Assembly (NCBI GenBank): GCA_964383365.1
Contig: CAYLHF010000003.1
Location: 1-64,000 of the forward strand
DNA length: 64,000 nt
Reading direction: 5' to 3'
From: CAYLHF01 sp964383365
Lineage (GTDB): Bacteria > Bacteroidota > Rhodothermia > Rhodothermales > UBA10348
Each line of letters starts with the position of its first letter. Within the stretch, counting starts at the first letter, position 1. Positions 54,365-62,339 of the stretch are shown piece by piece. The notes under the pieces are model-generated. The model made no database searches and was not told the DNA's origin. It saw nothing but the letters and a program-made list of their open reading frames with translations. A program made the position numbers and the translations under genes.

Positions 54365-55407
54365 TTTACCGTCAGATTGAGGCCGACACGGTGCACGTTT
54401 CCAAGGCGCTCCAGTCTGTTGAATCCATAATCAAACTGAAATTGGGGTCCCAGATAAGGAATTCGAAGACCGAAACCGGCACTGGGTGTCGTGAACTCCT
54501 CGATTCCGAATCTATATCCGGTTCGGAGAATGAGTGTGTCATGGAAGGTGTATTCGGCACCCACATTCCAGTTCTCGGAGTTATCATTCGGATTATTCAA
54601 TTGTACGGAAAACTGGAGATCGTTCTCGGGATCAGACCGGAGCATTTCGTACACGAAACCCATATGAAACGTGGTTGGAGGCGTGATCGCATCGAAACTG
54701 CGCTCTACCACGATCGGATCATCGGCGATCACGGTACGGTCAATACTTCCGTTCGGATGTCCATCGAGTCCGAAGTTCCGTACCGAAACGGCCATCTGTG
54801 CTCCCGTATTACCGACCCGATAGAATATTCCTATGTCAAAGACGACTGAACTGGTCGATATCCCGGCCACGCTCTCTCTAATGAGTTTCGAACTGATTCC
54901 GTAACTGAATAAGTCGGTTAGTTGCTGGGCGATGGTAAGACCTGCAGCAAAATCGGTCAGTCTGAATGTCTGCCCGGTCCCTAACGGTTGGAATTCGGTC
55001 GTCACGTCCATGGCTCCTGAATTCAACGTCTGCAGGCTCCCTCCAAGTGTAAATCCGGTCCCGGGTAGTCGGTAAGCGACTGCGGCGTATTCGAGATTGA
55101 TATCAACGAAATACGCGGTGTGGAAAAACCCGAGGTTTAATCCTTCGAGTTGGGCCGCCAACGCCGGGTTCCAGAAAAGGGCACTCGCGTCGAGTGCAGA
55201 AGCAACCACACTCTCGCCGAGAGACGCAGATCGCGGGTCGACCGGCAATTTGAGAAACTGAAAACCGGATGTACCCGCCCGCTCTCCTCCCAGAGACGGG
55301 AGAAGCTGTGCGTTTGCTTTCTGAACGCAGGCACCGAGAAGGCACGTTGCGAGAAAGACGGCTGCCATACTCACAGAGAGAAGTCGATATGTTGGTGCTC
55401 TTGACAT
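54361..55407 (-). CDS. PorV/PorQ-family outer-membrane protein
   Basis: Predicted outer-membrane beta-barrel of 348 residues with signal peptide (VFLATCLLGACVQKANAQ). N-terminal block GTSGFQFLKLPVDPRSASLG followed by NPALAAQ matches the UPF0164/PorV group, related to FadL-type barrels. In T9SS bacteria PorV carries cargo to the surface attachment complex; paralogues next to TonB receptors may serve specific cargo. It lies 3 bases after the receptor gene and overlaps the propeller lipoprotein gene. Confidence 0.9.
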   Translation of the reverse strand: MSRAPTYRLLSVSMAAVFLATCLLGACVQKANAQLLPSLGGERAGTSGFQFLKLPVDPRSASLGESVVASALDASALFWNPALAAQLEGLNLGFFHTAYFVDINLEYAAVAYRLPGTGFTLGGSLQTLNSGAMDVTTEFQPLGTGQTFRLTDFAAGLTIAQQLTDLFSYGISSKLIRESVAGISTSSVVFDIGIFYRVGNTGAQMAVSVRNFGLDGHPNGSIDRTVIADDPIVVERSFDAITPPTTFHMGFVYEMLRSDPENDLQFSVQLNNPNDNSENWNVGAEYTFHDTLILRTGYRFGIEEFTTPSAGFGLRIPYLGPQFQFDYGFNRLERLGNVHRVGLNLTVK

Positions 55408-55410
55408 GGA

Positions 55411-58341
55411 CTAAAAACTGAACGAGAGTCCAACAACAATATGTCGCTGAGGCAGAAAGCGGGCAGGATTGAGCGGAGGGAGTCCACCGGAATTAGGATC
55501 TTCATATCGGAGGTCTCTGACCCCGTCCACGACGTCAAATGTTGAATTGTCTCGGAGCGCCACAAAGTCAGTGGTAGACGGGTCAATATCCGGGAATGCT
55601 TCCCCGGTCACCGGATTCACGATGATGCTGTTCAGTTGATTGAACAAATTGGTAATTGCGATGGAAAAGTTAACATCCGTACCAGCCACCGCTACGCTTT
55701 TCTGGAAGTTGAGATCAAACCACCACCACGCGCTACCGATCTCTGAGAGTCTCTTCTGCGGATCAGAGACCCGTTCATAAATGGGTCGCCAATCCTGTGC
55801 ACCCGTGAACGGATTGACCTCGCGACCCTTGAACTCAACAGGGGTATAACGCTGACCGGATCGATACGTGGACGAGATATACAGTTTGAATCGCGACAAT
55901 CCCGGAATCCCGAGAAAGGGTTCTGACGAGGAGTGCGTAAAGGTGGCGCTGGATTTTACGTCGAGAGGTCGATCCCAGGCCAGTGGAGTCTCGAATGTGT
56001 TGTCAATATCCCCATTGGCAAGAAATTGTGAGAGGGCATCGTTGTTCGTCGAACTGAGTCCGGTAGCACGCGAGTAGGAACCAGAAATCTCTCCCTGGAG
56101 CCAAGAACCTACGCGTTTGACGTAACTGACTTCAACTCCGCGAACGCGCGCAAAATCACCGTTGATACGAAATGCCCTGGTGACCTCACGTCCCGTCGGA
56201 TCCTTTATGATTACATTCTGGACCGTGATAAAATCGAATTTATCTTTCCAGAATGCTGTGATATTCAAGACGTCATTGCTCGAGAACTGGGTCCTCAGTC
56301 CGAGTTCGTACGAAATATCCACTTCCGGATCCAGGTTCGGATTTCCAAGATCGGCGAAGAACGATTTGTCCTGGAAGAACGGGTCCAGACCCGTGTAGAC
56401 GAACGTCGGATGGGGAAGCTGAGTCGAATGTCCGTAATTGAAAAACAGGACTCTGTTTTCCTTGATGGGGAAGGAAACACGAATCTTGGGGAGCATCCGA
56501 AGCTTGGTACGGAGTCCCAACAAATTAATGCTATCGTCTTTGTAACTCTTCCTGACGCTATCGAGAATGGGAGCGCGCGGATCGTCTATCAATTTGTCAA
56601 CGTAATCCCCGGGTGACCAGTATTCGAGCCTCAGGCCGACATTTGCAATGAGGCCCCGATAACGCACCTGGTGCGTCCCGAATAAAGCACCCCTGCGGGG
56701 TTTCACTCGCCAGATATCAGAGCTCTCACCGAGTCTATTCGTACTCTGACCGGTGTCTGATCCGATCGGTGCCCCAACCCAGGGACGGATCACGTCTATC
56801 CACTGGTAATCGTTAAACTTAAACTCGAAACCAAGATTGGTCCGATTATTTTTATCTCTCGAAAACCTCGTATACGTACCCTTTACTGCTATTTCCTCGG
56901 CAAAGTGATCGTGAAAACGAGTGGCAATCCCACCATTGTTAATGAGACCCGGGCCCGGAAGAATAAAAAGGGCGTTGGGGTCCTCCGGGTTACCGTCAGC
57001 ATCGACAAATATATTCGGAGGGAACGTGACGATGGATGATGGATCCAATTCAGAATCAACATTCAATGGCCTCCATCGGCGACCATTGGCGTCCGCCCTC
57101 AGTTTCGTGAAGAGTCGACTGACCTGAAGGTTGTAAAAGGATCGTTCGTTCAGAACGTGAGACCATTTGATCCAGGCCACGTTGTTGTCATGGGCGTACG
57201 TGTTGGCATTATCTGGCTGTAGGATGAAGGCGTATTGAAATCCGGGTTGCACGACAGCATCATTACCCGTGACCTGCAGCATCCGGGTGTTCTGATTCAC
57301 CGTAAACGAGCGCTGATATGATGTCTGAAGCTTCATTCCGGGCTTGAGGTCCCAGGTCAATTTCGTGAGGCCACTCCAACGGTTTCCAGTTCGTGGCATG
57401 AAGAACCTGGTCGATGACAACGACGTGCGGACCGCATCCGGAGTGGCGGTTTTTCGGGTGAATCCATCCGAGAGTTGGGCCTGTCCAGAGGTGAAAAACC
57501 GAAGGTGGCCTTTTACGATGGGGCCGCTGAGCGAGAATTCGTAAATCTCCTCCCGGAAATTGGAGTCGGCATTATCGTTGAACCCGAGATTGTCCCGCTT
57601 GTGTGAAAAAGAGCCTGCAAATGCATCGGTACCGTCGAGCGTCCGGACGGCGATAACGCCGGAGGTTACGTCTCCGACATCTGCACCTATGCCACCGGTC
57701 GTGACTTCCACATCCTTAAACGCATTCGACCCGATATCCAGTCCGAACCCCGTTCCCGCCAGAGGATCTTTGGCCGACACCCCATCGACGAAAAATCCTG
57801 TTTCATTGGCGCGACCTCCCCGTATGTAAAGACCCGTTGGATCCCTGACGACGCCAACCTGCGTCGCGACGGCATCCTCCACGTTTCTGAGCGGTGCTGC
57901 CTGTAGAATTTCGCGGGATATCGTCTTGGTCGAGGAGGAGTTCTCTACATCAACGAGTGGCTTTTCACCGATGACAACAATCTCTTCGTTGGTCGAGAGG
58001 ATCGCTTCAGCAAGCGATATATCGAGACGGGTGGTCTGGCCGCTCGAAACGACAATTCCTGTGAACTGCTTGGTTTCGAATCCTATGTAAGAAACTCGGA
58101 CAGAATACTCGCCACCAGCAACCCCGGGGATCTCATAATGACCATCAATATCGGTTGCCGCTCCGCTCGACGTGCCCAAGACGATGACGTTGACGCCGAT
58201 GAGGGCCTCTCCATTACCGGCGTCCGTAACCGTACCCACGATAGTACCCTGCGCCGCTGCATTGAGGGGCAGGATGGCGAACATGAACAGGAGAAGCACT
58301 CCGCCCACGAGACCACATCGATATATATGATTTACTGACAT
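55411..58341 (-). CDS. TonB-dependent outer-membrane receptor with carboxypeptidase-regulatory-like domain
   Basis: Protein of 976 residues. Signal peptide to about 31, then a CarboxypepD_reg-like domain (GTVTDAGNGEALIGVNVIV, IPGVAGGEYSVRVSYIGFE), a plug domain (LRNVEDAVATQVGVVRDP, YIRGGRANETGFFVDGVSA) and a C-terminal beta-barrel ending in an aromatic residue (VVGLSFSF). Imports a bound substrate using TonB energy. There is no SusD partner gene, unlike polysaccharide loci; instead a PorV-family gene follows at 3 bases. The substrate is unknown. Confidence 0.94.
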   Translation of the reverse strand: MSVNHIYRCGLVGGVLLLFMFAILPLNAAAQGTIVGTVTDAGNGEALIGVNVIVLGTSSGAATDIDGHYEIPGVAGGEYSVRVSYIGFETKQFTGIVVSSGQTTRLDISLAEAILSTNEEIVVIGEKPLVDVENSSSTKTISREILQAAPLRNVEDAVATQVGVVRDPTGLYIRGGRANETGFFVDGVSAKDPLAGTGFGLDIGSNAFKDVEVTTGGIGADVGDVTSGVIAVRTLDGTDAFAGSFSHKRDNLGFNDNADSNFREEIYEFSLSGPIVKGHLRFFTSGQAQLSDGFTRKTATPDAVRTSLSSTRFFMPRTGNRWSGLTKLTWDLKPGMKLQTSYQRSFTVNQNTRMLQVTGNDAVVQPGFQYAFILQPDNANTYAHDNNVAWIKWSHVLNERSFYNLQVSRLFTKLRADANGRRWRPLNVDSELDPSSIVTFPPNIFVDADGNPEDPNALFILPGPGLINNGGIATRFHDHFAEEIAVKGTYTRFSRDKNNRTNLGFEFKFNDYQWIDVIRPWVGAPIGSDTGQSTNRLGESSDIWRVKPRRGALFGTHQVRYRGLIANVGLRLEYWSPGDYVDKLIDDPRAPILDSVRKSYKDDSINLLGLRTKLRMLPKIRVSFPIKENRVLFFNYGHSTQLPHPTFVYTGLDPFFQDKSFFADLGNPNLDPEVDISYELGLRTQFSSNDVLNITAFWKDKFDFITVQNVIIKDPTGREVTRAFRINGDFARVRGVEVSYVKRVGSWLQGEISGSYSRATGLSSTNNDALSQFLANGDIDNTFETPLAWDRPLDVKSSATFTHSSSEPFLGIPGLSRFKLYISSTYRSGQRYTPVEFKGREVNPFTGAQDWRPIYERVSDPQKRLSEIGSAWWWFDLNFQKSVAVAGTDVNFSIAITNLFNQLNSIIVNPVTGEAFPDIDPSTTDFVALRDNSTFDVVDGVRDLRYEDPNSGGLPPLNPARFLPQRHIVVGLSFSF

Positions 58342-58347
58342 TGCAGG

Positions 58348-60006
58348 CTATCTCTTGGGAAAACCGAGGCTTTCCAGCATAATCATTATGGCCTCTCGCG
58401 GCGCATTGGTATCGCCGTCTGCACCCGTAAGTAGCTGAACCCCGGTCTGGTCATTGAGCATCGGGAGGGCAAACAGACCGACACGCAGATCGGCACTGAG
58501 TGACGCTACAACGGGTGAACCGAACCAGGGTCCCTGCCTTCCGCCGAGTCGAGTTACATATCTGTATTCGGCATTGTAGAGCGGAATCGTATTGGTTCCC
58601 CCGGTTATAAACGGGAGACTATTGGTGATGAATCCTCTGCTTTCCAGAGCCGGCAGACCAGGAAGTCCGATTGGTAAGTTGGTCACAGGATTAATCGATG
58701 CACCAGATACCAAGCGTAGAGATTGTCTCAACGAATCCGGGAAAGCAATCATGTCTGTCAACGGAAGCAGCAGAATCGCCGCATTTCCCAGGTTTTCTTC
58801 CGGGTCTGTGGGAAGAGAAACCGGAGTGTGAACCATCAGTTTGCCCCCGTTATCGAAGAATCGATCCATGACGCTTGCCGTGAAGGGGAGGTTATTGCCT
58901 GTGATTCGGTTGGTAGAATTCGTAGAGACCCAATAAATAAACCTGAATCGGGCGAGCATCTCTCTCAGTGTTGGCTGAGCATTCGGCGGTAGAAGATCAG
59001 ATCGCGGCGTATTCCCTCCCGAACCAATAGCGAATGGGGACGATATGGTCCAAACATCAATCGGAGATCCGAGTGGTAGATATTCTCTGAGGATCCCCAT
59101 ATGGAATTCCTGAACCCTCAAGTCGGTGGATTTTCGATAATCGTTAACATATAGAATCTCACTCGTCTGCCTTTTTACATACCAGGAAAAACGGCGAAGG
59201 ACGCTGGTCGTGTCAGTGGCGTCTACTGCTCGGATATAAAACGTGTTCTCAGCGTCGAGCGCCATTCCAGGGACTAGAATACTGGTGGATTCAAACCCAC
59301 GTCCGAGGAAGACGCGGGCGTCTACGGTGGAAGCCGAACCAGACGAAATATCTACGTCGGCAGAAAACGTGAGAAAGGTGGCGTCTGCCGGAATCGGTGT
59401 GAATGTGGTACTGTCATTCAGACTGATATCGATCCGTGCGACATTCTCAATTCCTTCGGGATCATCTGCCGTCCATGCAAAAGAAACGACTGAAAATGTG
59501 GTATCAGGCGGAAGATCAAACCGGCTGAACTGCAGGGTCGGAGGTGAGTTTTCAACAGGGAAAACAGTGCGAGCCGGCGTGGGGTCCTTTAGCTCCTCAT
59601 TATCTATGGACCGGACTTCGAAGACCACATCAGCGGCACGTTCTCCACGCCGAATCGGGAGCAGGACCAGTGAATCGGTAGACGCTGTTCTGGACCATGC
59701 GTCCTCGGACGAAACATCCCCATTGATGAAAAATCGAATCTCGTAGGCCTGTACGAAACCATCCGGATCGTCTCCAGACCAGGATACTCGGACGGTGCTC
59801 GTCAGCCGATCCGCTCCAGAGAGGTTATCGACGAGCGATTCATCCCGGACACTGAGAGTCGTTTCCGGCGCCTGGTTTTGTCGTACATCTCCACTGATGT
59901 CCGAATCACACGCGATACCATAGAGGGCAATCGTCGCTAGAAGCGGTGCAAGAAGAGCTGAAGTTCGGGATCTGATCAAGAAATGGATATTCTTCGATGA
60001 GAGCAT
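58348..60006 (-). CDS. Surface lipoprotein with Fn3/Ig-like domains
   Basis: About 552 residues; signal with lipobox-like LYGIAC. Two Ig/Fn3-like segments are seen early (VRVSWSGDDPDGFVQAYEIR near 70, VSFAWTADDPEGIENVARID near 180). The rest begins ILYVNDYRKSTDLRVQEF and has FFDNGGKLMVHTPVS, which resembles glutamine-amidotransferase-like folds found in surface proteins, but this is weak. ATG at 60006 sits 2 bases after a large hairpin; the open frame reaches 60366 across the hairpin and into the upstream gene, which is unlikely. A TTG at 59979 is an alternative start. It precedes the receptor gene by 6 bases. Confidence 0.82.
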   Translation of the reverse strand: MLSSKNIHFLIRSRTSALLAPLLATIALYGIACDSDISGDVRQNQAPETTLSVRDESLVDNLSGADRLTSTVRVSWSGDDPDGFVQAYEIRFFINGDVSSEDAWSRTASTDSLVLLPIRRGERAADVVFEVRSIDNEELKDPTPARTVFPVENSPPTLQFSRFDLPPDTTFSVVSFAWTADDPEGIENVARIDISLNDSTTFTPIPADATFLTFSADVDISSGSASTVDARVFLGRGFESTSILVPGMALDAENTFYIRAVDATDTTSVLRRFSWYVKRQTSEILYVNDYRKSTDLRVQEFHMGILREYLPLGSPIDVWTISSPFAIGSGGNTPRSDLLPPNAQPTLREMLARFRFIYWVSTNSTNRITGNNLPFTASVMDRFFDNGGKLMVHTPVSLPTDPEENLGNAAILLLPLTDMIAFPDSLRQSLRLVSGASINPVTNLPIGLPGLPALESRGFITNSLPFITGGTNTIPLYNAEYRYVTRLGGRQGPWFGSPVVASLSADLRVGLFALPMLNDQTGVQLLTGADGDTNAPREAIMIMLESLGFPKR

Positions 60007-60008
60007 CC

Positions 60009-60042
60009 GGTCAGGGCGGCCGCGAAAGCGGCCGCCCTGACC
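60009..60042. terminator. Perfect 15-bp GC-rich hairpin between two surface genes
   Basis: GGTCAGGGCGGCCGC, 4-base loop, exact complement. On the minus strand it lies 16 bases after the stop of the upstream T9SS protein gene and 2 bases before the ATG of the lipoprotein gene. No T-run follows. It may end or stabilise the upstream message, or hide the lipoprotein start site. Confidence 0.65.
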
Positions 60043-60058
60043 ATCAGATGCAGTTGAT

Positions 60059-62272
60059 CTACTTGAGCAAGAGCATACTTCGAACCTGGGTTCTGGACTG
60101 AGAACGAATTCGGTAAACGTACACACCACTCGTAAGACTACGAGCGTTGAACACCACCGAATACGTTCCGATTGCCTTTTCTGCATCGACAAGAGAGGCC
60201 ACTCTACGGCCCAACATGTCGAAGACTTCCAGGTTAACGTGGCCGGTCTGTGCCACGTCAAAATTAATCGTCGTTTCCGGATTGAACGGATTTGGATAGT
60301 TCTGATACAACTCGAACGCGGCCGGCAATTCTTCCGTTTCCGTATCTGTAATGGTGCCCACATCACTCAGACCTGCCGGTTCCAGTTTGTTATTACCAAA
60401 CGTCGTTGTCCACAAACCTTGAATGAATGAAATTCCATATCCGTCGATCAGGTCATCATTGAACGTCCCGGGGAATTCAGCAGAAGCATCATCGACGCGA
60501 ACACCAATTGGATCGACGCCGGTTGTGCCCACCCGGAATTCTCCGAAGTCTCTCGTACCGTCAGCCTGACCGGTTACGATCGAAACAGATTCGAATCGAA
60601 GCATCATACTCTCGAATCCTTCAGAGATATCGGGATCCTGGAGCACATCCGTGGTGATGACTTTATAACCAAGCGGTGCACCACCTCTAGACGATACGGC
60701 AACCGTTGGATTTCCGATCCCCGTATTAACATCCGTACGATCGTAGCGGTTCGGGAAGCGAATCTCACCGACCGTACCCTTCGTAATCCGAATCTGATCG
60801 CCGGGCTTCAGATTCAGCGCGATGACCGCATCGTTTGCCTCCATCAGAATGCCGCTCCAGGGGGCCAGACCTGCATCATCCTGAATGGACATGAAGCCGG
60901 ACGCGGCGAAGTCAGTCATCACCGTTGCATCGATGTTCATAAAGTCGGTGACACCGTTGAATGGGCTCGGTCCCGCCTTGGAGTTAAACGTTAACTGAAT
61001 GTCAGAGATGCTTTGAATGCCACCCTGAAGGACTCGGTAAGTCTGTTTTCCCGTTGTCGAGGTCGCATTTTGAGAGTCAGTCGCCTCAACCCAGTACTCC
61101 ACAAAGTCCTTATCTGCAACGACAGGGATCTGGAACGTGAACGTATTACCGTTACTGGAAGAAGAGGGAACGGTCTGAACAGTCGCATCCGACGAGGTCG
61201 TGTATTTCAGAACCGTCGAAGTCAGTGTACGCGTAGGATCAGAAGTAATATCAACCGTGATGTCCACCGGAGCCGCACCCGGCACGAAGGAAGGATGACT
61301 TGGAACCGTCAGGACCGGAGGAGACTGCGTAACGACCAGATCTGTATCGGCCATTGGATTGATGGCCAGTATATGACCGCTCGGGACGGCTAATCCAAAG
61401 GGATCACTCCCTGATTGCCCGGGATACGTGATATATCCCTGAACATTGACCCGTGATCCCGGAGGCGGCGGAATAAAGTCACTGGAAGCAATATTATAAT
61501 TACTGGGATACCCCGCGCGGTCATTCCGGAACCGGAGAGAGGTGTCGTATTTGGCCACGGACGTAGTACCACCGTCGGAAGAGACTGAAAAGTCCGGACG
61601 ATCACTGATGGTTCTCGTTATGAGTTCGGCGTTTTCCAGACGCACGTAATTGCCTCGAAGTGCGGCATATCTAGACCAATTGACCTGAACGGCACCGTTT
61701 GCTCCGACGGATTTATTGATCTCGGATGATGTCACGACAATCGGATTGAATATAGGATCGGTTGCTGTATCACGGGAGCCGACCACCTGGAAAGATTCCG
61801 GTGCGATCTGCATTGTCGTGAAAAACGGGCTTACTGTACCGACGATGGTAACGACGTCTCCACGTACGAGCGTATCAAATCCGAGGCTGAAACTGGCGAC
61901 CACCTGAATACCCATGGACTCGGGTCCCTGCGTGTCGGCCGCTACGTCCCGAACGAAAATATGGACTCGGCTGATCGTTCCGTCAGTTCGAACGCTGGAT
62001 AGCCCCGAGTTCAGTGGATCGCTCATGACCACTGCCGTAAACCGGACTTTCTGGCCGCACATGGTGTTGTCATAGATGAGGCCCGCACACGACCCCGAAT
62101 TAATTTCCGCTGCCGTCAGGTTTGCCCCGCCAGCGTCAAGCTGGTCGATCTGGGCCTGAGGAATGGCATTGATTTGATCGATTGTGACGTCGACCGGATC
62201 CTGGGCGAACGCAGGATTGACAGAGACGAAGGCCAGGGCCAGCGTCAGTATCGCTGTAACTCTTCTTAACAT
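60059..62272 (-). CDS. Secreted multidomain protein with OB-like regions and T9SS sorting domain
   Basis: Protein of 737 residues with signal peptide (LTLALAFVSVNPAFA). Two related beta-rich regions, at about 70-170 and 430-620, contain patterns like VRGDVVTIVGTVSPFF, RVNVQGYI and LKPGDQIRITKGTVGEI, as in OB-fold domains of secreted nucleases. In between is an Fn3/Ig-like domain (VLKYTTSSDATV, FVEYWVEATDSQNATS). The C-terminal 80 residues are a T9SS sorting domain (YQNYPNPFNPETTINF, LEVFDMLGRRVASL, SGVYVYRIRS). No catalytic motif is evident. Possibly a nucleic-acid-binding surface protein; this is inference. Confidence 0.85.
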   Translation of the reverse strand: MLRRVTAILTLALAFVSVNPAFAQDPVDVTIDQINAIPQAQIDQLDAGGANLTAAEINSGSCAGLIYDNTMCGQKVRFTAVVMSDPLNSGLSSVRTDGTISRVHIFVRDVAADTQGPESMGIQVVASFSLGFDTLVRGDVVTIVGTVSPFFTTMQIAPESFQVVGSRDTATDPIFNPIVVTSSEINKSVGANGAVQVNWSRYAALRGNYVRLENAELITRTISDRPDFSVSSDGGTTSVAKYDTSLRFRNDRAGYPSNYNIASSDFIPPPPGSRVNVQGYITYPGQSGSDPFGLAVPSGHILAINPMADTDLVVTQSPPVLTVPSHPSFVPGAAPVDITVDITSDPTRTLTSTVLKYTTSSDATVQTVPSSSSNGNTFTFQIPVVADKDFVEYWVEATDSQNATSTTGKQTYRVLQGGIQSISDIQLTFNSKAGPSPFNGVTDFMNIDATVMTDFAASGFMSIQDDAGLAPWSGILMEANDAVIALNLKPGDQIRITKGTVGEIRFPNRYDRTDVNTGIGNPTVAVSSRGGAPLGYKVITTDVLQDPDISEGFESMMLRFESVSIVTGQADGTRDFGEFRVGTTGVDPIGVRVDDASAEFPGTFNDDLIDGYGISFIQGLWTTTFGNNKLEPAGLSDVGTITDTETEELPAAFELYQNYPNPFNPETTINFDVAQTGHVNLEVFDMLGRRVASLVDAEKAIGTYSVVFNARSLTSGVYVYRIRSQSRTQVRSMLLLK

Positions 62273-62339
62273 GAAGGATACCTCTTGTTGTTTTGAGATG
62301 GGTGCAAAGGAAAGGGGTCTGACGGACCCGATATGGTTA

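Noticed and set aside
54361..55407. Assignment as the core T9SS protein PorV
   Set aside because: The sequence fits the PorV/PorQ/UPF0164 group, but no other core T9SS genes are nearby, and paralogues next to TonB receptors are common; only family level is claimed.
60007..60366. N-terminal extension of the Fn3 lipoprotein frame
   Set aside because: It would overlap the 3' end of the upstream T9SS gene by 308 bases and cross the hairpin; the residues are Arg/Ser/Cys-rich, and the signal peptide begins after 60006.
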